Of a stretch of 64,000 bases of DNA, positions 11,134 to 22,172 are shown piece by piece. How positions within the stretch are numbered: position 1 is the stretch's first letter; each line of letters starts with the position of its first letter. The DNA lies in the NCBI GenBank assembly GCA_029817715.1, contig JARUPY010000606.1:7006001-7070000 (forward strand), given 5' to 3'. Below the pieces are notes generated by a model that was given only the letters and a program-made list of their open reading frames with translations, made no database searches and was not told where the DNA came from. Made by a program: the position numbers and the translations under genes. This stretch comes from Melastoma dodecandrum (lineage: Eukaryota; Streptophyta; Magnoliopsida; Myrtales; Melastomataceae).

Positions 11134-13208
11134 TCAAAGGAACCCTCCTCCCGTCCATGTGCTTCTAGATTTTCCATGCTCAGTACCAGAACTTTTATCG
11201 GATGCACTCTGGTAAAAGTCATCAAAACCATCATCTTTTGGATCATCCCACCCAGCCCAGTTATCGTGACTGCCAGATGTTCTTCTTTTTGTTTCATCCT
11301 GCTTGTTATCCTTGGCATCCCAATCATCCCATGAGCTAGAGCTATAAGAATTAGAATTCCCATTTTGTGAAAGGTGTCCCCCTGCAGAAGCCTGATACCC
11401 TTTATTTTCTTGGTTAAACTCCTGATAGTATCCATTCCTTTCGCCGTCATTTCTTTGCCACCCATTGTTCTCTCTGGTCGAGCCACCTTCTTTCGTGTAC
11501 TCCTCAACCTTCTGGGAGGCTAATGCCATTACCCCTTTGACAAGGCCCCACGTCTTACTGCCAATCTCAGTTGTTTTGGCAGTAACTGCGCCGACAGTTT
11601 CGTTAACCTTCTGATCATAGCCACCTTCCCTGACCTGTAAATGCATAAGCACTTTGGTAAGAAAACCCAAATTTGAATTCGTCATCTAGGGCATCTACCT
11701 AACAAACAAGTCTAAAAAGGCCTTTACGTCCCATGCAAAGTTTGGGAGAGAAATCGACGAAGTCTGATGTTTTTGGAATGCCACGGGGAGACACTTTATG
11801 CAGGATAGCAGCAAGAACAACAGCTAACACAAGATTAAACCTTCTACATGGTTACCGGACAGCCCAGTATATATGGCATTGTTGAAGTTCTCCGAGAAAA
11901 CAAAGCACACATATGGACCATAAAAAAGAAACCAGGCAAGCTAATGTCCAGTCACATGATTTCATCTCCTACACTTTGTCAACTAGACTTGTCATACAAT
12001 TTGTCTTCGTGATTTTATACAGTTATCAAGGTAAAAGGACCGTATCAGGCATTTAAGTCATAGAAAATGATGCTGGAAGGGGCAGATGATGAACAACCTG
12101 CTTTCTGTCACACTAATGTGACAAAGGATCCATGCAGGAGACCAGAATTACAGTTGACACAACACAATCCAAGCATGCTTCAGATATGCATTGACCACAA
12201 CAATAGATCCAGCATTCAAGAGGTGTACCTTGGAGGTGATCTCTTTCGTTCCCACTTGGACAATGCTCGCAGCTGACTGCGCTGCCGATTGAGCAACCAC
12301 GGATAATCGTCCCAGTCCCTAACATAGCAAAAGATTTCCACGATCACCACCGCAACCGAGGCACAGTCAAACCCAACACAGAGTGCAATATTTATAGAAA
12401 AAAATCAATCACAAACCTGAGACATCATTGCTAGAACATCGCCTTGTGAACCGCCGTTGCCGGCATTTGTCCTTGATGGACCCACGGGGCTACATCCGAA
12501 ACCGACATACTTGCCGCCCTGGGACGGTGGCGGCCCCTCAGGGCGGGATTCATTCTCCGCCATCTTTTGTGCAAAGAAGCTCTCCTTGTTGGCAGCCGAA
12601 GCCTCCAGTTGCGATCTTGTGCAGGTCACATACTCTGAGGATCTCAATCGTACAGGGCCACTCCCCACTCCACGTGCTCCTCGGATGTCAGTCTCCGAAT
12701 GATGTCGCCTCATAGTAAAGCTATCATCATTATCCCAACTATCCCAACCCCCACCGTCTCCTCCTCCTCCGCCAGCGGAACTCCTGCCAGTGGTAGGCTT
12801 ACTCCTCCCAGCGATTCCTCCCGACTCCTTCACGACAGGAGGGTCCTTCCAGGGTCGGCCCTCGGCAAGGGCATGGATGCGATCTCGATATACGGACGCC
12901 GCATTGGAATTATACTTGGCGACGATATCGGTGGGCTTGGGGATACCATACGTGGAGAGGAAGTTGTTGAGGGAATCGTTGCCGCCGACCTCCATCTTGC
13001 GGATCTGGATATCGGACCAGGAGTCCATGGTGACGGAACGGACGAAAGAGATGTGAACGCCGAGTCCACGGTGCTTGCCGGAGCACTCAAGGCACATGAA
13101 GACGCCGTAGGAGACGGAGGCCCACTGCGGGTTCTTCTGGGAGCAGTCGACGCAGATTCGGTTGGAAGGGAGGGATTGGAGCTCCCGAAGACGCCTCGAC
13201 GCCGACAT
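11134..13208 (-). CDS. AGD7: ARF GTPase-activating protein, AGD6/AGD7 type
   Basis: Three coding exons on the minus strand, 13208-12417, 12318-12229 and 11634-11134, all joined in phase 0; 460 residues, matching the family length. The N-terminal ArfGAP zinc finger (residues about 10-125) shows Cys19, Cys22, Cys39 and Cys42 with the catalytic Arg47 in [15 protein letters not shown]. The middle is Gly/Ser-rich with a glycine run (about 145-155). Exon 2 encodes a hydrophobic/Ala stretch ([20 protein letters not shown]), and exon 3 a [20 protein letters not shown] block followed by a Trp/Asp-rich tail ([27 protein letters not shown]). Such proteins stimulate GTP hydrolysis by ARF1 and control COPI-dependent Golgi traffic. 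AGD6 and AGD7 are close paralogues, so the symbol is an approximate assignment. Confidence 0.93.
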
Positions 13209-13822
13209 CCTCCTTTCCTCTCTGGAAGGGATGGGATAAAGGGGATTGGAGATTTAGTGTCACGGGCGGGAGGGATTGACGATCGGGTTGTCCCCCTGCG
13301 ACTGCGATGGATGATCGCATCGGGGAGGGAAAGGCGTTGTTTGGTTGACGACGGTCTGTCTGACAATTGTGTTTGCGTCGATTTGTTTCCAAATTTGAAC
13401 GGCAAATAAATTAGCCGGGTGTTTTTATCGTTCCTTAGTTAATATGGAAAGGTAACGAATTGGGAGACAATAAATTACTTGATTTGGCCAAAAAAATCAA
13501 ATTGGAAAAGTTGTTTGTTAGAAAGAAAAATTATTATTCTCTCAAATAATTGCTTCCAAACACGGCACGAATGAGGTAACGACTGAATTAATGGACAGTT
13601 ATGGTCACCAACCGCAAGGGACAATATGAGTTCTAAGCAACGGGCTTTAGAAACGGCTGTAACAAGGATGGGAAATATGATAGGGTCCACACAGGCACGC
13701 ATGCACGCTAACCCACCACCGCAAACACTCCAGCTACAGAGCTAAAAAAAAAAAGAGACTTCACAGCTCACAAGCCTTATTTATATATACCCGGTTTACC
13801 ACAGTAGTCACCGAGCGGCACC
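13209..13822. other. Intergenic region upstream of AGD
   Basis: Holds the 5' leader and promoter of the minus-strand ARF-GAP (13209 to about 13420) and, near 13760-13822, the probable 3' UTR of the next minus-strand gene. AT-rich between 13390 and 13560. I see no gene or repeat. Confidence 0.5.
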
Positions 13823-14776
13823 TCAGAGGGCCTCCGTGGCTGAGTAATGGACTCCTGTCAGGGAATTCATTAAGTAGCTGCTCCCACAGGTTTCCTTGCC
13901 ACCAATCTCGAACCTATTCGTGCCCAGGGAAACGACATCGTGCGGAAAATCACCATTTGGCTGGTCATGGCGCCTGCTGGTGCCCGTACCACTACTACTC
14001 ACTGAGCTTCGGCGATGGTGCTTCTTCTTCTTGGAGTCCCCAGCTCTCGATGAGTCTTTCCCCTTTTGTAATTTCTTCCCGTTCTTCTTGTCCTTCTTGG
14101 CCATCCTCTGCTTTGATCCCCTGCTCAGAGAGTGTGATGCAGATGTTGGAGGTGGATCATACACATCAGGAGCCCATGTAACCGTCAGTTTCCCAATAGA
14201 TGCCCCACGTTTCTCTCGGCTGCCTTTCATGGCAGACGGTGGCTTCAAAGCAGACTGGCGAAAAACATTGTAACTGTCAGGGACTATAAATTGAACACCA
14301 CTCCCTAATGGTCCATAGAAATACAGCACAATTGAACTGGCTTGGCACAGAGGCACTCACAATTCTCCAATTATTGCAGGTTTATGAAGCAAAGAAGGCA
14401 TATCAAATGCATTAAATCCCTATTAATCTTCAAGCAACTGAAAACCGGGGACAGCTCGGAATCAGAGGAAAAAGAGGCTCACAGGGAAGGAATATGATCT
14501 CGTGTAAACATCACTCGTGCATTCCCCGAGCAAGAGTTGACGCGACGCCGACTCCAGCATCTCATCATCCTGTGGAGAAGAAGAACATGGCAGCTTGGCT
14601 GCTCCAGTGAGCGGGAAGGTCACAGACTTGTTCAAGCACTTCGGAGGGTCCACATTAACAGGCATCTCAGATGACTCGCCATCTCCGATACGCAAGACTT
14701 CGTCGAGTATGTCACCAATATCGTTCAAGCTTTGGCGACAAACAGTAGATCCATCCGACAGAAAGCATGCGTCCAT
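13823..14776 (-). CDS. Plant-conserved protein of unknown function with WAPDVYDPPPTS core
   Basis: Two coding exons on the minus strand, 14776-14483 and 14254-13823, joined in phase 0; 241 residues. The start is MDACFLSDG; upstream, CTCCCAG just before it looks like the acceptor of a 5' UTR intron. The first half is acidic and Ser-rich (NDIGDILDEVLRIGDGESSE). Exon 2 starts with SALKPPSAMKGSREKRG, then KLTVTWAPDVYDPPPTSASH, a long Lys-rich stretch (KKDKKNGKKLQKGKDSS) resembling a nuclear localisation signal, and a conserved-looking end. I recall this core motif from uncharacterised plant proteins but know no function. No domain with catalytic residues is visible. It is divergent to H2A.W with about 1.1 kb between starts. 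Confidence 0.8.
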
Positions 14777-15863
14777 AGATGAAAACAAAACTGGGAGATA
14801 AAAGACAATTCATAGAGACAATCAGAAAATTGGAAACACTATGCACAGGACAATGTTGTGTAACTAATAAATCTGGCAGCAATCGTACAAGCTCCATCAA
14901 TCTCACATCAAGCTCCATCAGAAACACGAATCCACACATCCCATACACAGCAAGCAAAAGTCCCGGAACCAACAGGCCATAGAATCAAGTTCATCACAAA
15001 CAAAAGAAACTACCTCTGCCGATCGCAGCAGCGACAATATCCGTACCAGGAACCAGTCGTGGAACAGCCGAGAATCAGATCGAAAACGAAGACCACAAAC
15101 TGAATCAAAGCAAAATTAAAGATCCGATTCCAGAGATCGAAGAAGGAAGGAGAAGAAACAAAAAAAAAGGAAAAATGGATGAATCAGAAAACGCAGGGGT
15201 TAGCTAAGATTTCCACGCCGATCACTCTTCTCGAGGTGTTTCAGGCGGTGGGAGCACAAAACCCTAACGCGGGGGCAAGCAGGGGAGAAGTCAATCGATG
15301 GAAGGAAGGGAACAGAAGGCATCTTGTCCAATGCCCTCCGAAACCCCCGTGCGACACCCAAAACCCTAACGATTGACTCACAAAACCACCACGATCGACA
15401 GTGCTTCCAACAGGAGAAAAGGGAAGAAAAATATCTTCGGAATGGATTGGGAACGAATGGAATATTAGTTATGACCAGATGGAGGAGAGATAAAAGACCA
15501 GAAGGCGATGGAGAAGAAGATGATGATTTCCGTTATGGGCCTGTGGGCTGGGCCAATTCTGGGAGGCGGAGACGCCCAGTTTGTCCCCCCGTCGTACTCT
15601 AATCTTATCGGTCCAATTTATAAACTACGGATCGCCAACTCAGCGCTCATGAACCGTCGATCCACTCTCCATCCAACGGTCACCATCACACGGGATGCTC
15701 GATCCGGGCACATCTTACCTTCGCAGTCTAACCCCAACCCAACTCCGATTTAAACCCCGCCCCACTCTCCGCCACTCCCTCCCGATTTCATCTCCCGTTT
15801 CCCTCCGCTCCGACACCAAAAGCCCTAACGACCCACCAGCTACTTGCAACTAATCCTGTCTCC
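14777..15863. promoter_or_regulatory. Divergent promoter region, unknown gene / H2A.W
   Basis: Contains the 5' UTR intron and leader of the minus-strand unknown gene (about 14777-15400) and the H2A.W promoter. At 15670-15678 the plus strand reads CATCCAACG, the nonamer motif known from plant histone promoters, about 190 bp before the H2A.W start. A GGGCCTGTGGGCTGGGCC stretch at 15537-15554 contains site II-type GGGCC motifs. The gap between 15740 and 15860 is C-rich, consistent with a leader. Motif calls are by eye. Confidence 0.55.
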
Positions 15864-16401
15864 ATGGACGCCGGGGGGAAGACGAAGAAGGGCGCCGGAG
15901 GCAGGAAGGGCGGAGGGCCAAGGAAGAAGCCCGTCACCCGCTCCGTCAAGGCTGGCCTCCAGTTCCCCGTCGGACGTATCGGCAGGTTCCTCAAGAAGGG
16001 ACGTTACGCACAGCGCGTCGGCACTGGTGCCCCCGTCTACCTCGCTGCTGTCCTCGAGTACCTTGCTGCTGAGGTGGCTGCTCAGCTTGTTCCGGGATTC
16101 GAAGAGTGGGTGGTGTGAATGTGGTTTCTTAAGGATCGTTTCTTTTTTCGATTGACAGGTTTTGGAGCTAGCGGGGAATGCGGCGAGGGACAACAAGAAG
16201 AACAGGATCATCCCTAGGCATGTGCTGCTCGCCATCAGGAACGATGAGGAGCTAGGGAAGTTGCTGGCTGGGGTAACCATTGCACATGGTGGGGTGCTGC
16301 CGAACATCAACCCGGTGCTGCTCCCGAAGAAGACTGACAAGGCAACCAAGGAGCCCAAGTCGCCTTCCAAGGCAACTAAGTCTCCTAAGAAGGCTGCCTG
16401 A
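15864..16401 (+). CDS. H2A.W: Histone H2A variant, H2A.W class
   Basis: Two exons, 15864-16073 and 16159-16401, joined in phase 0 between EYLAAE and VLELAGN; 150 residues. The histone fold is complete ([20 protein letters not shown], then [56 protein letters not shown]). The C-terminal tail contains SPSK and SPKK motifs ([15 protein letters not shown]). KSPKK-type tails are the hallmark of plant H2A.W (Arabidopsis HTA6/HTA7/HTA12), which packages heterochromatin; canonical H2A and H2A.Z lack it, and there is no SQ[E/D]F tail of H2A.X. The N-terminus is Gly/Lys-rich. The protein is nuclear. The intron in a histone gene fits a variant whose transcript is polyadenylated rather than tied strictly to S phase. 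Confidence 0.95.
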
Positions 16402-17653
16402 TTGGTGTAGAGATGGGCATTGCTACATGGGGGATTTCGATTGAGTTTTTTTGACATTAAGATTCCTAGTTTAGTCCTTTTGTGTATGTAAGTTCCTCGT
16501 GAATCCCATAGGGGCTCAGATTCGTAGAATGACTCAATCCCAAGTTTGTGAATTCGGTTTGTGGGAATCATGAAAAGGGAAGATGCTTAGCAAAAACTGG
16601 AATTTGGTAGCTGGGAAATCTGCCAGTTGCATAAAACTTTGAAGCAGTATTTCTGCCCTGTAAATCACTCAGCAGACAACCAGAATGGATGTGATCCCAA
16701 AAGGAGTTCTTTTTTTTTTTCTGTTTTCGTTCCTTCAAAAAGCTATCCAGATCGGCATGCAGCAACTTAAGACCAGAGGAAAACCATTGAACTTGGCAGG
16801 TTTGTGGTGCATAGCTCTTACTATCAAAGGAGAGAATGTTTGTGTCCCTCCTCCGGAGATTAGCAGGACCAAACTCCTCAGCTAGAGGACCTGCAAACAA
16901 AAGGGATGTGCAAATAAGTCCTAGTTGGAGAATGAGAAAGGCAGAACTCAAATCTTCATACTCTAAACAGAGCATGATTATACAAATGACGGCATCTCAA
17001 ATCAGTCAACTTCCATCAGTTCTTTCCACAAACGGTCTATCATAATTCATCTGACCGTGTAAAGCCACCTCAATCTTGTGTAATAGTCGATAGTAGGAAG
17101 CCATATGCCACCATAATTAACAGCCCATGTCAAAAGACAAGGTTGAAGGGTATGGACATTGTACAATTTATTTTTAGGGAAATGGAAAAACAAAGGCCTA
17201 CATATCACAGACCAAACGTAAAACCGCCAGAATCCACTTTCAGAAAGCCCTGATGCGACAAATACCACACGTAGCAGGAAAAATATTACCTCCCTTCTGC
17301 TTCCACAGCTAATTATGCATATAAACCACACGCCACATGTTTCGCAAAGCAACTATGCAAGGACCCAACAGCCAAACTTTTCACAAAAAATTTGTCATTC
17401 GAGACTTCGCTAATATGTGCAAAATCATGAAGTTGTCCAGAAGCATAATTTTGTATTTAATGTTCCTGTGAGAAAGAAAACCTAAAACTGTGTTGCCATT
17501 TATGACCACTACAACCTTACAGCTTAAAAAATTTGCGAGAACTTGCTTACACCGTTACCAACATTTTCACCCAGAAAGTTAAGAATTCGAACACAATTCG
17601 CGAGCAATTCAAAATCCTGAGCAACAAACATCGCCATCACAAAGTAACCAAAT
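16402..17653. other. Convergent 3' UTR region between H2A.W and unknown gene
   Basis: The 3' ends of a plus and a minus gene face each other here. I find no gene. A minus-strand open frame at 16975-16568 is probably chance, as it has a poly-Lys stretch from a T-rich tract (16708-16720) and no family resemblance. A further possible minus exon for the neighbouring gene at about 17614-17525 would need an intron of only about 50 bp, so I do not accept it. Confidence 0.45.
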
Positions 17654-18283
17654 TCAAATCGACACCTTGGAGGAGCCCGCGCTGATATTCCGGTGAAGAA
17701 CCCTCTTGGCAACACCATCTGCAGTCGCACCACCGTTGTCGATCAACTCCCTTAGTCCCAAATTCCCAACCTTATCCTCGTCCCCCCCCTCCTCCACCTC
17801 CGCCTCCTTAGCCACGGTCGCCACTCCTCTCCGCAACCTCTCGAAGTAATTCCCGTACACATACTCGGGGGAGAACCCATCCTCCTCATCGAACAGCATG
17901 ATGTGCCCATGCCACTCCCACACCCTGTAATCCGACCCAACCTCCTCATGGAACCCGACGCAAACATGGTGCTCCCCGACGGCGACCGCCTGGCCAGAGT
18001 TGGGCTTGAGGGAGGCCGTGTCCCCGGACAGGATAACCTTAACGATCTCCCTCTCGAGCTTGGACTCCTCCCTGGAGAGCCGGGACACGCCGCCGGCAGA
18101 ATCCTCCTCGTCCTCGTCCTCTTCGTCGTAATCGTGGTCAAGGGAGGTGAGGGCGTCGAGGAGGAGGTCGTCGAGGGAGGAAGGGGAGGGAGAGGGAGAG
18201 GTCGAGGTGGGGTCGAGGCGGAGTCGGTTCATGAGGGTTCGGAGGTAGAGGGCGTCGAAGCCGTTGGGACCGCCGGACTCCAT
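17654..18283 (-). CDS. Plant-conserved protein of unknown function (VWEWHGHIMLFDEE core)
   Basis: A single frame of 209 residues starting MESGGPNGFDALYLRTLMNR. The N-terminal third is Ser/Pro-rich, followed by an acidic run (about residues 55-70, DYDEEDEDEED). The core VGEHHVCVGFHEEVGSDY and RVWEWHGHIMLFDEEDG, then SPEYVYGNYFERL, is what I recall from a small family of uncharacterised plant proteins. The last residues (after SAGSSK) follow a possible splice donor AAG|GTGTCG at about 17665/17664, so the true C-terminus may lie in a downstream exon that I could not place. No membrane segment or signal peptide; a soluble protein is likely. I do not assign a function. Confidence 0.8.
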   Translation of the reverse strand: MESGGPNGFDALYLRTLMNRLRLDPTSTSPSPSPSSLDDLLLDALTSLDHDYDEEDEDEEDSAGGVSRLSREESKLEREIVKVILSGDTASLKPNSGQAVAVGEHHVCVGFHEEVGSDYRVWEWHGHIMLFDEEDGFSPEYVYGNYFERLRRGVATVAKEAEVEEGGDEDKVGNLGLRELIDNGGATADGVAKRVLHRNISAGSSKVSI

Positions 18284-19967
18284 CCGGGATGGTGTGGTGG
18301 GGTTTGGGATTAGGGTTTTTAGTGGGAGGGGGAGGAGATATTTCACAATGATGTCGGGACATTCATATCTCAGCAACCAAACGAGGCCTAACCAGCCAGA
18401 GTTTGCTACCTACACGACAGGCCCAGAAACTCCCACTTAACACTTCACTTTTATTACATCTACTATTCGGACCAACAAAGCCCAAAAACTACGATGATGT
18501 TTTCGATCAATGGGATAAGACATAGCCAATAGGATGGAACGTACATGAAATGAAGTTGCTTGTGAGGATTCCCCTGCTTTCCTTTCCGGTGGGTCACAAT
18601 TATTTTTGAGCGAGATAGATCTGCATATGGCGGAGACACGTATATGTGCGTGTGTGTTTTCGAGTTGTCTGCCATTGATGAGCAAGGGCACGAAGAGAAA
18701 GGACCTCCCACGCGATGCGCAATTGGCGCTTGCGGTGTACGTCCCAGTTTTATGCAGACGTTGCTCACTCGTAAATGGGGCGGGATAGAAAAGCTGCCCG
18801 GGATTCGATCCCAGAAGCAATAGAAAAGGCGAGAGCTTTAATTGAAAGGGATGTCGTGGGCGGGGCGGGGCGGGGCGGTGTGGGTGGTCGAAGAGGAAAG
18901 CATAAACACTACACGAAGATGAAGAGGAGCAAGAAAGGAGGGTCTGAGGTATTCTTTTTATCTTGTTTAGATACAAAGCGGGAAGCAGGCTAGTCGGAGA
19001 GAAAGGAGTCCGGGATGTGTTTCTGAAACGTGTAGTAATCGAAAATCGGGCGAGGCGGGTGGATGGATGGATGGACGAGTCGTCTTGCCCGTGATGCAAG
19101 CACGATTCGACATAAAGGCGAGGTCTTGCTCGTGGACAGGGGTTTGAGGCGAGGCCCTTCGAGCCACCGGAATCGAGTCGGCTCATCAGAACGCAACAAG
19201 TCACGTTATTCATGACTCTTTGTGAGAACTTTTGTACGTGCAGAGATTCGTGCAAGGAATATTTTTAAAATAACATGTAAAGAGAAAGCACGAAAGACTA
19301 GCCAGATAAAAGGAAAAGGAAGCCAAATTAGGAAAGACGGCCAAAGAAACAAATAGCAAGCAAACCAATGTGTTCAGTAAAAGTGGCAATCGGTTTGAAT
19401 TTGTTGAAGTAATTCGAAACGTATTGTATGGAGTCATTCTTGTTGAAAACTCACCTACTAAAGTCAGGTACATTATTCGAATCGAGTCTAAATTAATCGG
19501 GGTAATGCTCGGAATAAATATATTACGAGCAATGTAAAAGGAAACAAAACAACGAAAGCTCTGTAGGGGTTAACCACACCACCCCACACGTCATAAACAT
19601 TGCCTTACTATTATCAACAAATAAACAGTAACAATTTAGAGAACATAGCATAGAAACGTGTTATGGGGGCAGTGATTACTGGTCGATCCTAATCTTCTTT
19701 ACAAGGGAATGATGGTGCGGCTGCGGCAGACCAACATATTCCACCATACGGTCGATGCGAATCGCATTCGTGTCGGACCGAGCACATGCCTGGTCGCGCG
19801 CCGCGAGGGTGCTCAAGACATTTCCCCTTTAGAGGAAAAGGTGGTCATATGTCGCAAGATTGAGCGTCCGAATTGGAATTCCAATTTCTAGAGGGATTCT
19901 CTTGTGCGTGTATATAAAGACATGGGGTTGCAGATTGCAGTAACCACTTCTGTATGCAAACCGGGAG
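18284..19967. other. Intergenic region, no gene seen
   Basis: The first 100 bp are the leader of the minus-strand unknown gene. The rest lacks convincing coding sequence. It contains a GGGGC tandem run (GGGCGGGGCGGGGCGG) at about 18858-18875 and a GGAT tandem near 19060-19072. The last 250 bp should hold the promoter of the WAT1-like gene. Confidence 0.45.
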
Positions 19968-21589
19968 ATGAATGCGTGGTTTCGGAAGGCGAAGCTGTTC
20001 GTAGGGGTGATCTTCCTCCAGGTCGGGTTGGCGGGGACGGATATACTCTGCAAGGCCGCCCTCAACAAAGGCATGAGTAACTACGTCCTCGTTGTCTACC
20101 GTCACGCCTGGCCACCATCTTCATCTCCCCCTTTGCCCTCATCCTGGATAAGTACGCGCCCGCGAGCATGGTTACCAGTGTCTGCGGAAAGTAATGCATG
20201 CTTCGTTGTTGAAATGGATTTGTATTTTGGTTCAGGAAAATAAGGCCCGTAATGACACTGCCCGTGTTCATCCGAATCATGATTCTCAGCTTGTTAGAGT
20301 TAAGTCCATCTTCTCTAAGAAAACTAAACCTCTGAAACTATCGAATTGTTATAATGCGTTTGATGCGCTTTATATATATACTTGCGACAAAGACGAGGAG
20401 TGGCTATGGTTTCGTGGATACTGTTTTCAGGCCGGTTATTGACCAGAACCTGTACTACCTCGGGATGAAGAACACCACGGCGACGTTCGCGGCAGCCATG
20501 TGCAACATCCTCCCCGCCATCACCTTCGTCTGCCCTCCGTCCATGCCCATGTTTTCTGTTTCTCGAATGGTGTTTGAGTGACTCTTGGAGTGGTCGGTGC
20601 TTTTGGTAACCACAGGCTGGAAAAGGTGAAGATCAGCAGCGTACACAGCCAGGCTAAGGTGTTCGGGACAATGGCGACTGTCGTGGGTGCCATGATCATG
20701 ACCCTGATCAAGGGCCCCGTTGTAGAATTGTTCTGGCAGAACAGGAGGGCTATTCGCCCGAGTGGAACCAATGGGACGAATCTCCACAGTTCCATCAAGG
20801 GTTCGCTCATGATCACTGTTGGTTGCTTTAGCTGGGCGTGTTTCATGGTCCTGCAGGTCCGTAAATATATCCACAAATTGCCGCTCTCTTTTTTTAAGTC
20901 TTCCCATGCCGCATTGATTTCTCGATTCTTGAACAGGCAATAACATTGCAGTCCTATCCAGCTGAGCTCTCTCTCACAGCCTGGATATGCCTGTTGGGTA
21001 CATTAGAGGGTGCGTCGGTGGCCCTCGTCATGGAAAGGGGAAACACATCTGCTTGGTCCATTCATTGGGGCAACAAGTTGCTTGCAGCTGTTTACAGCGT
21101 AAGCATTTGCGGCTAATTTGTGCCGAGAACATAATGAACACATATTACCCCAATTCATTGGCTCATTGTTATTGCTGCAGGGTATAATCTGCCTGGGGTG
21201 GCTTATTACATCCAGGGAGTCGTAATGAAGGACCGAGGCCCCGTTTTCGTGACAACATTCAATCCTCTCAGTATGGTCATCGTTGCCATCTTGAGCCCCT
21301 TCATTCTGGCAGAGCAGCTATTCTTAGGAAGGTAAAGGAATATGCATCAACCTGACGAGGGCGCTAAGAAACACAACAAAACAATCGACTTTTTTATCCT
21401 TTTCCTTTCCTTTTCAGGGTGATCGGGGCTGTCATCATCGTGACCGGGTTATATCAAGTGGTGTGGGGGAAAAGCAAGGACTACGAAGCTTCTTCCCCGG
21501 CATCCAAGGATGGGGATCACAAGGCATTGCCGATACAGGTCGTGAACTCCGTAAACAAGACAGAGGATGGGGACATTCTGAAAGTATAA
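19968..21589 (+). pseudogene. WAT1-related (UMAMIT/EamA) transporter gene with two frameshifts
   Basis: Seven exons can be followed: 19968-20151, 20236-20298, 20431 to about 20550, 20616-20856, 20937-21098, 21181-21331 and 21418-21589. Together they match plant WAT1-type transporters, with ten membrane segments in two EamA domains (e.g. LFVGVIFLQVGLAGTDI, NTTATFAAAMCNILPAITFV, LEGASVALVMERGN). Two single-base losses break the frame: in exon 1 near 20107 (after VVYRHA, where the following TGGCCACC reads as VAT in another frame), and in exon 6 near 21191 (TGCCTGGGG where family members read C-S/T-G). Both occur at conserved positions. The end of exon 3 is also abnormal, as no donor yields the usual WI/L-R sequence. 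All other exons are intact, so inactivation is recent or these are assembly errors. Members export amino acids or auxin across the plasma membrane or tonoplast. Confidence 0.75.
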
Positions 21590-21704
21590 ATAATCATTGG
21601 CTCGAACGAGTTCTGCAAAGATGATCTCAAATATGGCAGTTTATTCTTCTCATCAGAGAATGAACCACTTCAGATACTCGGACGGACTGATTCTTCCAGA
21701 TCGT

Positions 21705-21854
21705 GACGGTTTCGCTTCAGCTTCACCAAGATTTAGGAGACTTTGCTTCATGGAGACGGTTTCGCTTCAGCTTCACCGAGATTTAGGAGACTTTGCTTCA
21801 TGGAGACGGTTTCGCTTCAGCTTCACCGAGATTTAGGAGACTTTGCTTCATGGA
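21705..21854. repeat. Tandem repeat, 50-bp unit, three copies
   Basis: Three head-to-tail 50-bp copies beginning GACGGTTTCGCTTCAGC and ending TTTGCTTCATGGA. The only difference I see is CCAAG in copy 1 against CCGAG in copies 2 and 3, so the expansion is young. It lies in the 3' flank of the WAT1-like gene, about 115 bp past its stop codon. Confidence 0.95.
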
Positions 21855-22172
21855 GGTTCATAGTCGATTTGCTTCGTGTTAGTAACCCATGAGCTATAAC
21901 ACAAATTGCAGCTATTGCTGCCTATTAGTCGTGTTACAAAAGACATTGCTCCCCTTCCACCTAGTATGATGAAATTTCCCAACATGAAACAAGTCCCGCA
22001 GATCTCGTGATCCAATCTACCGACGCCTAAGGGACGACCTGACTTACATAACATAATGCTCGCTCATAAGACAATGAGCTTCATCGTGTTATTCTGCCAT
22101 CAGAGCTAAGAGAAGTTGGGCGACATTCTCGCAATGCCTGCTTCTTCAAGTATCTACCATCTCGTCGCCGTC
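21855..22172. other. Intergenic gap between tandem repeat and kinesin 3' end
   Basis: About 320 bp. Probably the kinesin-5 3' UTR on the minus strand. Nothing else seen. Confidence 0.45.

Noticed and set aside
17525..17614. Possible extra last exon of the minus-strand unknown gene (DFELLANCVRILNFLGEN)
   Set aside because: The intron needed would be about 50 bp, below the normal plant minimum, and the sequence has no recognisable conservation.
18790..18830. GGGATTCGATCCCAG, resembling a tRNA T-arm
   Set aside because: No acceptor stem, D-arm or anticodon arm could be found at the right distances on either strand.
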